Shown here piece after piece: positions 1 through 7,940 of a stretch of 64,000 bases of DNA. Both the position numbers and the translations under genes were made by a program. The notes beneath the pieces were generated by a model. It saw only the letters and a list, made by a program, of their open reading frames with translations, did not search any database and was not told the DNA's origin. Position 1 is the stretch's first letter. Every line of letters starts with the position of its first letter. The stretch lies in contig NZ_JAHSTW010000013.1 of assembly GCF_019145195.1 (NCBI RefSeq), positions 1 to 64,000 on the forward strand. Direction: 5' to 3'. This DNA comes from Pseudomonas siliginis (GTDB lineage Bacteria > Pseudomonadota > Gammaproteobacteria > Pseudomonadales > Pseudomonadaceae).

Positions 1-18
1 CCCCTCAAAACCGAGGGG
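1..18 (-). terminator. Possible terminator of flgE cut by the window edge
   Basis: A 6-bp stem CCCCTC/GAGGGG with an AAAACC loop lies 28 bp after the flgE stop. The T tract expected on the minus strand would be left of position 1 and cannot be seen. Confidence 0.35.
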
Positions 19-45
19 CCCAAAAAAACCAGTCAGAAACCCGAA

Positions 46-1380
46 TCAGGTCATCTGAATAATGGTCTGCATAATCGTGCTCTGCGTCGAAATAGTCTTG
101 GCGTTCGCCTGATAGTTGCTCTGACCCTTGATCAGATCAACCAGCTCATTGGTCAGGTTAACGTTCGACTCTTCCAGCGAGTTGGACACCACCTCACCCA
201 ACGTACCGGTCTTCGGCGCGTCATAGCCCGGAATACCCGAAGCGAAAGTCTCTTTCCAGCTGGTGCCACCGACAGCCTGCAAGCCCTGTTCGTTGGTGAA
301 GCTGGCCAGTGCAACCTGACCAATCGCCTTGCTCTGGTTGTTGCTGAAGTTGGCAAACAGCGTACCGGTGCCGTCGATGGTCAGGTTAGTGATCTGGCCA
401 GTGGCGTAACCATCCTGAGTCGGGATCGTACGCGAGGTATCAGCGTTGTACTGAGTGGTGTTGGCCATCGAGATGGTCACGCCATTCGGATTCGCTGCCG
501 CGCCGTTAGGCGTAAACACGCCATTGGTCACAGTGCCCGGCACCCAGCCGGTCATCTTCAGATCGCTGCTGATGATCGGGTTGGCCGGATCCGCCGGGTT
601 AGGCGTGCTCACCTGAACCAGCTTGCCGGAGCTGTCGAACGACAATGTCGAGGCAACCGGCGCAGTGGTCACAGGGTTGCTGCCGGTAGCGTCCGGGTTA
701 CGGCCATCGACCAGGGTGTAAACCTTCCAGGTGTTCCCGCCAGTCTTGACCATGTACTGGTCCATGACGTGGGCGTTGCCCTGGGTGTCATAGATCGGTG
801 TGCTGAAGGACTTGGTGTAAGTCTCAGGCTTCGACGGATCGAACTTGACGGCGCTGGCGCCGGTATCAACGATCACTGGCGAAGACGAATTGAGGTTGAT
901 GCTCGAGGTCACCGCAGAAGACGACTTCGGCGCCAGGTTCGAGGTGTCGATCTTAAGGTCAGTCAACACGCCGTTGATGATCTTGCCGTTGGCATCCACA
1001 CCGTAACCCTGCAGACGCGAGGTGTAATCGGTGTTGGTGATGTAACCGGCGTTGTCGACCTTGAACGTACCGGCTCGGGTGTACGAGATCGAGCCGTTGT
1101 TGCTCATGGTGAAGAAACCGGAACCGTTGATGCCCATGTCCAGCACGTTGCCAGTGTTGTTGATGTCACCTTGGGTGAACTGCTGGGAAACGTTGGCCAG
1201 GCGCACGCCGTTGCCGATCACTTTGCTGCCGCTGCCCAGACGAGTCGACGAATAGACGTCTTCGAATTCTGCGCGCGAGGATTTGAAACCGGCGGTGGCG
1301 ACGTTGGCGATGTTGTTGCCGGTTACGTCGAGTTGTTTGTTGGCGGCATAGAGACCGCTAAGGCCGATGTTAAAAGACAT
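46..1380 (-). CDS. flgE: Flagellar hook protein FlgE
   Basis: This 444-residue protein is the structural subunit of the flagellar hook, exported through the flagellar type III apparatus and polymerised under the FlgD cap. The N-terminus is the axial-protein rod motif (MSFNIGLSGLYAANKQLDVTG), with the GNNIANVATAGFKSSRAEF segment typical of FlgE. The C-terminus carries the paired motif with NVNLTNELVDLIKGQSNYQANAK at about residues 405-430. The middle is the variable hook domain. It is the last visible gene of a minus-strand flgB-C-D-E run, 31 bp after flgD. A small hairpin (CCCCTC/GAGGGG, positions 1-18) follows the stop and may be part of a terminator cut by the window edge. The identification is very secure. 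Confidence 0.97.
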   Translation of the reverse strand: MSFNIGLSGLYAANKQLDVTGNNIANVATAGFKSSRAEFEDVYSSTRLGSGSKVIGNGVRLANVSQQFTQGDINNTGNVLDMGINGSGFFTMSNNGSISYTRAGTFKVDNAGYITNTDYTSRLQGYGVDANGKIINGVLTDLKIDTSNLAPKSSSAVTSSINLNSSSPVIVDTGASAVKFDPSKPETYTKSFSTPIYDTQGNAHVMDQYMVKTGGNTWKVYTLVDGRNPDATGSNPVTTAPVASTLSFDSSGKLVQVSTPNPADPANPIISSDLKMTGWVPGTVTNGVFTPNGAAANPNGVTISMANTTQYNADTSRTIPTQDGYATGQITNLTIDGTGTLFANFSNNQSKAIGQVALASFTNEQGLQAVGGTSWKETFASGIPGYDAPKTGTLGEVVSNSLEESNVNLTNELVDLIKGQSNYQANAKTISTQSTIMQTIIQMT

Positions 1381-1411
1381 GTTCCACTCCTTCGTGCCGG
1401 GTTAGTCGGCT

Positions 1412-2140
1412 CTATATACCAATGGTTTGTACTTTGGACAGGGCAACGGTGCCCTTGCCGGCCAGGTTGAGCATCAGCTCGCCACCGGTCTGGCTGATCG
1501 TCACGCTGTTGACGGTCGCTGGCAGGTAGGTCGCCAGGTCGGTCGCGGTGCCGTTGATCGGTGCGTTGGCCTTGAACGTGTAAGTGCCGACCGGAACCAC
1601 GGTGCCGGCGGTGTCCTTGCCGTCCCACGTGAAACTGGCATCGCCGGCAGCGCGGCTGCCCAGGTCGATGGTGCGCACGGTCTTGCCGTCCTTGTCGGTA
1701 ATGGTCACGGTGCCGCCGGCAATCGACGAAGGCACGGTGACCGAACCGGTCAGGCCTTTGCTCGGGTCATCGAGCTGGGCGGTGTTGGTCTGCACGATCA
1801 CGTTGCGACCGACCAGCGACGAAGCCTGCAGCGCTTGCGACGAGTTGTAGTTGCCGGCAAGGCCGCTGACGGTGGAGTTCAGCGTGGTGATGCCTTCAAG
1901 GCTGCTGAACTGCGCCAACTGCGCGACGAAAGCGCTGTTGTCCTGCGGGTCGAGCGGGTTCTGGTTTTTCAGCTGGGTGACCAGCAATTGCAGGAAAGCA
2001 TCCTTGCCCAGCGCCTGGCCGCCGGTGGCACTGTTGGTCGCCGAAGCGATGCCGCCCGACGTCGTGCTGCTGGCCTTCTTCGACGAGTTGGCCAGGATGT
2101 CGTTCATGCTCAGGCTGCTGGTGGTATCCGTAACGCTCAT
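1412..2140 (-). CDS. flgD: Flagellar hook-capping protein FlgD
   Basis: This 242-residue scaffold protein caps the growing hook and is needed for FlgE polymerisation. Residues about 40-85 carry the signature FLQLLVTQLKNQNPLDPQDN followed by FVAQLAQFSSLEG, the most conserved part of FlgD. After it comes a beta-rich FLG/Ig-like region ending in a short hydrophobic tail. The gene lies between flgC (15 bp upstream) and flgE in the standard order, so it is probably co-transcribed from the sigma-54 promoter in front of flgB. The length is normal for pseudomonads. Confidence 0.97.
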   Translation of the reverse strand: MSVTDTTSSLSMNDILANSSKKASSTTSGGIASATNSATGGQALGKDAFLQLLVTQLKNQNPLDPQDNSAFVAQLAQFSSLEGITTLNSTVSGLAGNYNSSQALQASSLVGRNVIVQTNTAQLDDPSKGLTGSVTVPSSIAGGTVTITDKDGKTVRTIDLGSRAAGDASFTWDGKDTAGTVVPVGTYTFKANAPINGTATDLATYLPATVNSVTISQTGGELMLNLAGKGTVALSKVQTIGI

Positions 2141-2155
2141 GGCAGTCGCCCCTTA

Positions 2156-2599
2156 TTACTGACCGAGGGTCAGTACCTTCTGCATCATGGTTTTGGCGGT
2201 GTTCATCATTTCCGCGTTGGTCTGGAACGAGCGGCTCGCGGAAATCATGTCAGCCATTTCTTCCACCACGTTGACGTTCGGGTAGTAGACGTAGCCCTTG
2301 GCGTCGGCGGCCGGATGGTTCGGCTCGTAGCGCGCTTCAAGATTGCTCTGGTCTTCGACAACGCCGAGCACCTGCACGCCCTGCCCGGCAGCGTCCTGGT
2401 TCTGGAACAGCGAATTGCTGCCGCCGGCCTGGCCGCCCTGGAACATGGTGGCGAATACCGGATGACGGGCGCGGTAGGTCTGGTCGATGCTCGACGAAAC
2501 GGTTTCGGCGTTGGCGATGTTCGACGCCACGGTGTTCAGACGCGTGGTCTGCGCGCTCATGCCGCTGCCGGCAATGTTGAAAACGCTGGACAGGGACAT
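2156..2599 (-). CDS. flgC: Flagellar basal-body rod protein FlgC
   Basis: This 147-residue proximal rod subunit has the axial motif at its N-terminus (FNIAGSGMSAQTTRLNTVASNIANAET). It has the matching C-terminal helix (MISASRSFQTNAEMMNTAK) used for coiled-coil packing in rod and hook proteins. The region around residues 85-115 (YEPNHPAADAKGYVYYPNVN) is the FlgC signature. It starts 3 bp after flgB, consistent with tight translational linkage in one operon. Confidence 0.97.
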   Translation of the reverse strand: MSLSSVFNIAGSGMSAQTTRLNTVASNIANAETVSSSIDQTYRARHPVFATMFQGGQAGGSNSLFQNQDAAGQGVQVLGVVEDQSNLEARYEPNHPAADAKGYVYYPNVNVVEEMADMISASRSFQTNAEMMNTAKTMMQKVLTLGQ

Positions 2600-2602
2600 G
2601 GA

Positions 2603-3013
2603 TTATTCTCCGCGCAGGGCTGACACCAGCCCTTTGAATTTGCTGTTGAGCAAGGTGAAGCTGGCCTGGAAGCCGACGGCGTTTTCCGCGTAGTTCGACT
2701 GTTCCAGTTGAGCGTCGACGGTGTTCTGGTCGATCGAAGGCTGCATCGGCGTGCGATACATCAGCGACTCGTCACCATTGCCCAGCCCTTCAGCCTCGAT
2801 GTGACGGCTGTTGGTCATGTTCAGGGCAAAGTGGCCGCCGGTCTTGGTCTTCTCGGTCTGTGCTTCGAGCACTTTGGAGAAATCCAGATCCCGCGCCTTG
2901 TAGTTCGGGGTGTCGGCGTTGGCGATGTTGTTGGCCAGCACTTCGGCACGCTGGGCGCGGAAGCCCAATGCCTTTTCGTGAATGCCCAGCGCTTTGTCGA
3001 AGCTGATGCTCAT
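2603..3013 (-). CDS. flgB: Flagellar basal-body rod protein FlgB
   Basis: This 136-residue proximal rod protein is the first gene of the flgBCDE operon. I chose the start at MSISFDKALGIHEKALGFR because it matches the usual FlgB N-terminus. An upstream in-frame start at 3124 would add 37 residues and would lie above the sigma-54 promoter, so it can be excluded. The motif AEVLANNIANADTPNYKARD is diagnostic. A modest AAGG ribosome site precedes the chosen ATG, and the predicted transcript leader is about 32 nt. Confidence 0.96.
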   Translation of the reverse strand: MSISFDKALGIHEKALGFRAQRAEVLANNIANADTPNYKARDLDFSKVLEAQTEKTKTGGHFALNMTNSRHIEAEGLGNGDESLMYRTPMQPSIDQNTVDAQLEQSNYAENAVGFQASFTLLNSKFKGLVSALRGE

Positions 3014-3054
3014 GTCGGGAACCTTCAGGTGACCGGTTTTTCGTATCTGAGCAT

Positions 3055-3072
3055 TAGCAAGCGCCGTGCCAA
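3055..3072 (-). promoter_or_regulatory. Sigma-54 (RpoN) promoter of flgBCDE
   Basis: On the minus strand this reads TTGGCACGGCGCTTGCTA, an almost perfect -24/-12 element (TGGCAC-N5-TTGCW). The predicted +1 lies near 3045, leaving about 32 nt before flgB. Class III flagellar genes of Pseudomonas depend on RpoN and FleR, which fits. Fifteen bases of the core (GGCACGGCGCTTGCT) recur exactly in front of flgA. Confidence 0.85.
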
Positions 3073-3201
3073 ATGGAACAACCCCCGTATTCCGGGGCTT
3101 TGCGCCGGACTTGCAAAGTGGCAATGCCAGAAAAGCGGCAACCGGTTACCGCCGGATGCCGCTTTTCTGCCGCTTGCCGTCCTTGCCAGGTCAGCGCAGA
3201 T

Positions 3202-3297
3202 CCCTGTGGGAGCGAGCCTGCTCGCGAAGGGGGCGTGTCAGGCGTCAACTGTCTTACGGACAGACCGCTATCGCCAGCAGGCTCGCTCCCACAGGGG
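3202..3297. repeat. REP doublet (REPIN-like), copy A
   Basis: Two inverted copies of the pseudomonad REP core (TGTGGGAGCGAGCCTGCTCGCGA and its complement) are separated by about 45 bp. The element sits in the 362-bp gap between flgB and cheR, upstream of the sigma-54 promoter and downstream of the cheR terminator. Copies B, C and D occur elsewhere in the window. Confidence 0.9.
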
Positions 3298-3321
3298 GCT
3301 CGTGGAAAATAATTCGGGCAC

Positions 3322-3358
3322 AAAAAAACGGCAGGCCTTTTGGGGCCTCCCGTTTTTT
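3322..3358. terminator. Bidirectional terminator downstream of cheR
   Basis: The stem ACGG-AGGCC pairs with GGCCT-CCGT, interrupted by one C:C mismatch. It is flanked by a run of seven A on the left and six T on the right. It starts 18 bp past the cheR stop, so it should end the cheV-cheR transcript on the minus strand. Confidence 0.85.
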
Positions 3359-3375
3359 GTATCACTGCAAACCGC

Positions 3376-4203
3376 TTATTTCGCCTTGTAAATAATCCCC
3401 GGGCTGCACTGAACCATCTGGTAATGATCCGGCAAACCGTTCAGCGCTTCCGAAGCGCCAAGGAACAGGTACCCACCCGGCTTCAACGTGCTGTGAATGC
3501 GCAACAGGATGTCCTTCTTCACTTCGGCAGAGAAGTAGATCAACACGTTGCGGCAGAACACGATGTCGAACTTGCCCAGCGCCGCGTAACTGTCGAGCAG
3601 GTTGAACGAGCGGAATTCCACCCGGCTCTTGATCGGCGCCTTGACCACCCAGCGCCCCGGCCCTTTCGGGTCGAAGTAGCGTTGCAGGCGTTCCGGCGAC
3701 AGACCGCGACCGATCGCCAGGCTGTCGTACTCGCCGGTCTTGCAGTTGTTGAGCATCAGGCCCGACAGATCGGTGGCAACGATCTGCACACCCATCTTCA
3801 ACTGACCCAGGTTGCTGCGCTCGAACTCGTCGATGGACATCGACAGCGAGTACGGTTCCTGCCCCGACGAGCAGGCCGCCGACCAGATCCGCAGACGCTG
3901 GTTGGGGCTGGCCTTGATCGCTTCCGGCAGTACCTTGTTCTTCAAGACTTCAAACGGATAGGTGTCGCGAAACCACAGGGTTTCGTTGGTCGTCATGGCA
4001 TCGACCACCTGCTCGCGCAAACCGCTGCGCGGCTGGGTCTGGATGCGCTGTACCAGCTCACCCAGGGACTTGATGCCTTGCTGCTCCATCAGTTTGTTGA
4101 GACGGCTCGAGACCAGATACTGCTTGTTTTCACCGAGCAGAATGCCACAGGCTTTTTCCAGGAAGACCCGGAACTGTTCGAAATCCAAATTACCCGTAGA
4201 CAA
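3376..4203 (-). CDS. cheR: Chemotaxis protein methyltransferase CheR
   Basis: This 275-residue SAM-dependent enzyme methylates glutamates on chemoreceptors. Residues about 5-60 are the helical CheR N-domain (DFEQFRVFLEKACGILLGENK). Residues about 75-270 are the Rossmann methyltransferase, with IWSAACSSGQEPYSLSM as the SAM-binding loop and IVFCRNVLIYF as a later signature. The start codon is TTG: the reading frame has no suitable ATG, the protein then begins directly before DFEQF as in homologues, and AAGAGG lies about 8 nt upstream. The gene follows cheV by 46 bp and is probably in one operon with it, away from the main che cluster. Confidence 0.95.
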   Translation of the reverse strand: MSTGNLDFEQFRVFLEKACGILLGENKQYLVSSRLNKLMEQQGIKSLGELVQRIQTQPRSGLREQVVDAMTTNETLWFRDTYPFEVLKNKVLPEAIKASPNQRLRIWSAACSSGQEPYSLSMSIDEFERSNLGQLKMGVQIVATDLSGLMLNNCKTGEYDSLAIGRGLSPERLQRYFDPKGPGRWVVKAPIKSRVEFRSFNLLDSYAALGKFDIVFCRNVLIYFSAEVKKDILLRIHSTLKPGGYLFLGASEALNGLPDHYQMVQCSPGIIYKAK

Positions 4204-4249
4204 TGATGCCGCCTCTTAAATCGTGTTGACCGCCAGGGACAGAAGGTCC

Positions 4250-5182
4250 CTAGCTGATATCTGCTGCTTTGATCCGGTCGACTACCCGGGATGCGAGGTC
4301 ATCAGGACGGAATTTGGCCAGGAAGTCATCAGCACCGACTTTCTTCACCATCGCCTGATTGAATACCCCCGACAACGAAGTATGCAGGATGATATGGAGC
4401 TTTTGCATGCGCGCGTCGCCGCGGATTTCCGCCGTCAGGGTGTACCCGTCCATCTCCGGCATCTCGATGTCGGAAATCATCATCAGGAACTCTTCTTCCG
4501 GCTTCTTGCCCTCGTCGACCAGCTTGCGCAGGTAATCCAGCGCCTGCTTGCCGTCGTTCAGCGCCACCACTTCGACACCGATGGTCTGCAGACAACGGGT
4601 GACCTGCTTGCGCGCCACCGACGAGTCATCGACCGTCAGCACCCGCAGCGACAACGCCTTGGTCTGCGTCTCGACATCGACCACGCCCACCGAAATCGCT
4701 TCCGGCGTCGGCGCCACTTCGGCCAGCACCTTCTCGACGTCGATGATTTCGACCAACTGATTGTCGACCCGGGTCACAGCGGTCAGGTAGTGATCGCGAC
4801 CGGTACCCTTGGGTGGCGGATGGATCTCTTCCCAGTTCATGTTGACGATGCGCTCCACCGAGCGGACCAGGAAACCCTGGGTCTTGGTGTTGTACTCCGT
4901 GATGATCACGAACGGACTGTTCTTGTCTTTCAACGCACCGGAGCCCGTTGCCATTGCCAGATCCAGGATCGGAATGGTCGCTCCCCGTATATTCGCTACC
5001 CCGCACACGACAGGACTGGATTTGGGCATCAACGTCAGCGACGGGCATTGCAACACTTCCCGTACCTTGAACACGTTGATCCCGTAGAGCTGCGGCCCGT
5101 CGAGACGGAACAACAGCAACTCGAGGCGATTCTGCCCTACCAGTTGCGTGCGCTGGTTCACCGAATCCATTACACCAGCCAT
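4250..5182 (-). CDS. cheV: Chemotaxis coupling protein CheV (CheW-receiver fusion)
   Basis: This 310-residue protein couples receptors to CheA and can be phosphorylated for adaptation. Residues about 18-165 are a CheW-like domain (LFRLDGPQLYGINVFKVREV and VCGVANIRGATIPILDL). Residues about 183-305 are a receiver, with VLTVDDSS as the acidic pocket and SDIEMPEMDG carrying the phosphoacceptor aspartate. The start at MAGVMDSVNQR fits family members and has TAGGAG about 8 nt upstream. The longer frame to 5230 would run into the flgA promoter region. It is divergent from flgA. I saw no clear sigma-54 or FliA promoter for this side. Confidence 0.95.
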   Translation of the reverse strand: MAGVMDSVNQRTQLVGQNRLELLLFRLDGPQLYGINVFKVREVLQCPSLTLMPKSSPVVCGVANIRGATIPILDLAMATGSGALKDKNSPFVIITEYNTKTQGFLVRSVERIVNMNWEEIHPPPKGTGRDHYLTAVTRVDNQLVEIIDVEKVLAEVAPTPEAISVGVVDVETQTKALSLRVLTVDDSSVARKQVTRCLQTIGVEVVALNDGKQALDYLRKLVDEGKKPEEEFLMMISDIEMPEMDGYTLTAEIRGDARMQKLHIILHTSLSGVFNQAMVKKVGADDFLAKFRPDDLASRVVDRIKAADIS

Positions 5183-5237
5183 GCCCAGACTCCTACACCA
5201 ACGCCAAGTGTTGTTGCGACGCACATTCATTGCTAAA

Positions 5238-5253
5238 CGGCACGGCGCTTGCT
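5238..5253 (+). promoter_or_regulatory. Sigma-54 promoter-like element at flgA
   Basis: The sequence CGGCACGGCGCTTGCT has GG and GC at the exact 12-base spacing of an RpoN promoter. It shares 15 contiguous bases with the flgB promoter. The predicted +1 falls at 5263-5265, on or next to the flgA ATG at 5265. The resulting transcript would be essentially leaderless (see findings). Confidence 0.65.
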
Positions 5254-5264
5254 TTTTAACTCGT

Positions 5265-6026
5265 ATGAACGCTCAAACGACATTTTCCCGACGCCTGACA
5301 TCTACCCTTCGCAAAGGGCTTTGCGCGGTGGCCGCCGTTTGCTGCTCGCTTGCTGGCAGTCCTGCCAATGCAGATGCGGTTACCTTGCCTGATATGCTTA
5401 TCGGCGTGACTCAGGGCTTTCTTGAATTCACCGTAGAAGACTATTTGGCTTCCAGTCAAACCGAAGGCCGCTACGAAATCGAAGTCAACCAGCTCGACCC
5501 GCGCATGCGCATGCCCATGTGCGACAAGGAATTGACAGCGACACTGGAGAGCCCGGCACGCCCGCTGGGCCGCGTCACGGTGAAGGTTCGCTGCGAAGGC
5601 AGTTCGCCCTGGACGGTGTTCGTACCCGCTCAAGTCCGCCTGTTTCGCGAGATCGTGACGACCACTCGTCCGCTGAAACGCGCCGGCATTATCGAGCCGC
5701 AGGATGTGACCTTGCGCGAGCGCGACGTCAGCACGATCAACCAGGGTTTCCTAACCTCCGTCGACGAAGCGATCGGGCAGAAACTTACCCGACCAACGGT
5801 CGCCGATCAGGTCATCACCCTGGTGCATCTGGAACAGGCCGAAGTGGTCCGTAAGGGTGACCAAGTGGTGATCACTGCGCGCAGCGGCACCCTTGCCGTA
5901 CGCATGCCGGGGGAAGCGCTCTCCAATGGCGGCATGAAAGAACAGATTCGAGTAAAAAACCTTAATTCTCAAAGAGTTATCAAGGCGCAGGTGATTGCGC
6001 CGGGACAGGTCGAAGTGGCCATGTAA
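5265..6026 (+). CDS. flgA: Flagellar P-ring assembly chaperone FlgA
   Basis: This 253-residue periplasmic chaperone assists P-ring (FlgI) assembly. A signal peptide is visible at residues 1-36: basic RR and K, then the hydrophobic stretch GLCAVAAVCCSLAGS, with cleavage likely near ANADA. A SAF-type beta-clip domain follows from about residue 120 (IIEPQDVTLRERDVS) to the end (LNSQRVIKAQVIAPGQVEVAM). The ATG at 5265 is the only start that yields a proper signal peptide. The longer frame back to 5148 overlaps cheV and is unlikely. No Shine-Dalgarno is visible. It is divergent from cheV and leads into flgM-flgN-flgZ. Confidence 0.94.
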   Translation: MNAQTTFSRRLTSTLRKGLCAVAAVCCSLAGSPANADAVTLPDMLIGVTQGFLEFTVEDYLASSQTEGRYEIEVNQLDPRMRMPMCDKELTATLESPARPLGRVTVKVRCEGSSPWTVFVPAQVRLFREIVTTTRPLKRAGIIEPQDVTLRERDVSTINQGFLTSVDEAIGQKLTRPTVADQVITLVHLEQAEVVRKGDQVVITARSGTLAVRMPGEALSNGGMKEQIRVKNLNSQRVIKAQVIAPGQVEVAM

Positions 6027-6125
6027 AAGCCTCGTGGAGAAAACTGGCGCCGATCCCGTCGCTTCCCTAAACTGTGCCGCAGCAGGTCTCGCAACGGCGC
6101 ATGCAAGCTTATGGTTGATTGGGCC

Positions 6126-6152
6126 TAAAGTTTTTCAGGGGATAGCCGAAAA
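6126..6152 (+). promoter_or_regulatory. FliA (sigma-28) promoter of flgM
   Basis: TAAAGTTT, an 11-bp spacer and GCCGAAAA match the flagellar sigma-28 consensus TAAAGTTT-N11-GCCGATAA with one mismatch. It lies about 37 bp before the flgM ATG. FliA driving its own anti-sigma factor is the known negative loop of flagellar gene control. Confidence 0.88.
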
Positions 6153-6188
6153 CATGGCAAGCGTCCAAATTCCCAGAGGTTTTTTATC

Positions 6189-6515
6189 ATGGTTATCGAT
6201 TTCAACCGATTGAACAGTTCCTCGTCACTAACCGGCAGCACACGTACCAGCAACGCCAAGGAAAGCGCTGAAAACAGCCCCTCCGCGCCGCTGAATACCC
6301 AGGCCGAACAGGCCAATGTCGCCAAAAGCGGGGAGTCGGTACACCTCAGCAATGAGGCTCAACAGTTGCAGAAGGTCACTGACAAGCTGCGCGATCAGCC
6401 TGCTGTCGACAAAGCCCGTGTGGCCGAGTTGAAAGCCGCGATTGCCGATGGCAGCTATAAAGTCGACAGCAACCGTGTAGCCAGCAAACTGCTCAACTTC
6501 GAAGCCCAGCGCTAG
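6189..6515 (+). CDS. flgM: Anti-sigma-28 factor FlgM
   Basis: This 108-residue protein holds FliA inactive until the hook is complete and it is exported through the flagellum. The first 50 residues are Ser/Thr/Ala rich and probably disordered. The C-terminal half (ESVHLSNEAQQLQKV, then RVAELKAAIADGSYKVDSNRVASKLLNFE) is the conserved FliA-binding region. It is preceded by AGAGG and a FliA promoter, and followed after 48 bp by flgN. Confidence 0.94.
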   Translation: MVIDFNRLNSSSSLTGSTRTSNAKESAENSPSAPLNTQAEQANVAKSGESVHLSNEAQQLQKVTDKLRDQPAVDKARVAELKAAIADGSYKVDSNRVASKLLNFEAQR

Positions 6516-6563
6516 GCTTTTGCCGGCGCCAGGCTTTTGGACGCTTAAACCCCAAGGCCAGCC

Positions 6564-7031
6564 ATGCACGACACTAACTTATTGCAACTGATCAACGACG
6601 ACTTTGCTCCAGCGCAACAATTGCTGGAGTTATTGCAAACCGAATCCCTCGCTTTGCATGGTCGCGACATGCCGTTGCTGGAAGAAATTCTGGCGACCAA
6701 GCAAGCGTTGATCATTCTGCTCGAGCAGCATGGCCGCAAGCGCAGCGAAATCCTCGCCAGCCTCAACCTGCCGACCGATCGCACAGGTCTTGAGCAACTG
6801 GCCAGCCAGTCGAGCATTGGCGACCAGTTGTTGACCCAAGGCGATGCCCTGACCGCGCTGATCGCCCAGTGCCAGGCTGCCAACGTCAAGAATGGCCAGT
6901 CGATCCAGATCCAGCAGGCGACCACGGCCAATCAGCTGAAGATCCTCACCGGCGGTGAGCCGCCAGCGCTGTACGACGCCAGCGGGACCTTTGCCAAACC
7001 GGTCAAGCCGCGAACGCTCAGCCAGGCATGA
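6564..7031 (+). CDS. flgN: Flagellar chaperone FlgN
   Basis: This 155-residue, largely helical cytoplasmic protein is probably the export chaperone for the hook-filament junction proteins FlgK and FlgL. Family features are helix-rich segments with the central LALHGRDMPLLEEILATKQALI and a flexible C-terminal tail. Sequence conservation of FlgN is low in general, so the call rests partly on its place between flgM and flgZ, the Pseudomonas order. Confidence 0.9.
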   Translation: MHDTNLLQLINDDFAPAQQLLELLQTESLALHGRDMPLLEEILATKQALIILLEQHGRKRSEILASLNLPTDRTGLEQLASQSSIGDQLLTQGDALTALIAQCQAANVKNGQSIQIQQATTANQLKILTGGEPPALYDASGTFAKPVKPRTLSQA

Positions 7032-7120
7032 GCCATTCGCTGACCCTGCACTATCCACCTGCGCAACATGCTGGCAAAATACTGGCCAGTCGTCTTATTT
7101 TGTCTGGAGATTGAAGAACC

Positions 7121-7867
7121 GTGTCCAACACCCTAAGCGCGGATGATGCTCCGCAGCCTCCGAAGGTGCTCACCACGCCACTGGAAATCTCCAGCAACCT
7201 GCGCCAGCTGCAAGACAGCCACGATCCGCTGATCATCACCTTCCATGAACGCAGCCAGCGCTTTCAGAGTTACCTGATCAAGGTCGACCGCGAAACCGCA
7301 ACGATCGCGCTGGATGAAATGATTCCACGCGACGGCGAGCGCTTCCTCCAGGCTGGCGAGCCGTTCAAGGTCGAAGGCTTTCATGACGGCGTACGCATCG
7401 CCTGGGAATGCAACGGCACACTGAACATCGAAGAATCCGACGGCGATCGTTTCTACACCGGCGACCTGCCGAGCGAAGTGGTCTACCACCAGCGCCGCAA
7501 CGCTTTCCGCGCTGCGTTGAAACTTACCGACCTGGTCAGCGTTGAACTGGGCGGCGAAAAGCTCAAGGTTCCTCTGCACGGCAAGCTGCTGGATATCTCC
7601 GCCACTGGCTGCAAATTCCGCTTCGAAAGCGACATCACTGACCGCCTGCAACTGGGCCAGGTCTACGACCGCCTGATCGCCCCGCCGCTGTTCGGCAATC
7701 AGCCAACATCGGTCGAACTGCGCTATTTGCATTTCGAAGAAAAACTCAACATTACCTTTGCCGGTCTGCGCTTCCACAACATCAGTGGCCAGGCTGCGCG
7801 CAACGTCGAGCGGTTTGTTTACCAGTTGCAGCGTGAAGCACGGCGTTTCGACAAAGACGATCTCTGA
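7121..7867 (+). CDS. flgZ: Flagellar brake protein FlgZ/YcgR (PilZ, c-di-GMP binding)
   Basis: This 248-residue protein has an N-terminal YcgR-like domain (residues about 15-115) and a C-terminal PilZ domain (about 120-240). The c-di-GMP contacts are visible as QRRNAFR (the RxxxR motif) and DISATGCKF (the D/NxSxxG motif). It links high c-di-GMP to reduced flagellar motility. The start is GTG at 7121. A terminator follows the stop, so it closes the flgA-M-N-Z block. Confidence 0.94.
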   Translation: MSNTLSADDAPQPPKVLTTPLEISSNLRQLQDSHDPLIITFHERSQRFQSYLIKVDRETATIALDEMIPRDGERFLQAGEPFKVEGFHDGVRIAWECNGTLNIEESDGDRFYTGDLPSEVVYHQRRNAFRAALKLTDLVSVELGGEKLKVPLHGKLLDISATGCKFRFESDITDRLQLGQVYDRLIAPPLFGNQPTSVELRYLHFEEKLNITFAGLRFHNISGQAARNVERFVYQLQREARRFDKDDL

Positions 7868-7882
7868 GTCGCAGCGACCAAT

Positions 7883-7918
7883 AAAAAGGGCAGTCCCGCA
7901 CAGGACTGCCCTTTTTTA
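7883..7918. terminator. Bidirectional terminator between flgZ and the MFS gene
   Basis: The stem GGGCAGTCC/GGACTGCCC with a 6-nt loop is flanked by AAAAA on the left and TTTTTT on the right. It serves flgZ on the plus strand and probably the convergent transporter gene on the minus strand. Confidence 0.93.
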
Positions 7919-7940
7919 TGCGCCGTTGTTTATCTTCGGC

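Noticed and set aside
3012..3124. Longer N-terminus for flgB
   Set aside because: It would start upstream of the sigma-54 promoter and adds residues absent in FlgB.
5148..5264. Longer N-terminus for flgA
   Set aside because: It overlaps cheV and precedes the signal peptide with 39 unrelated residues.
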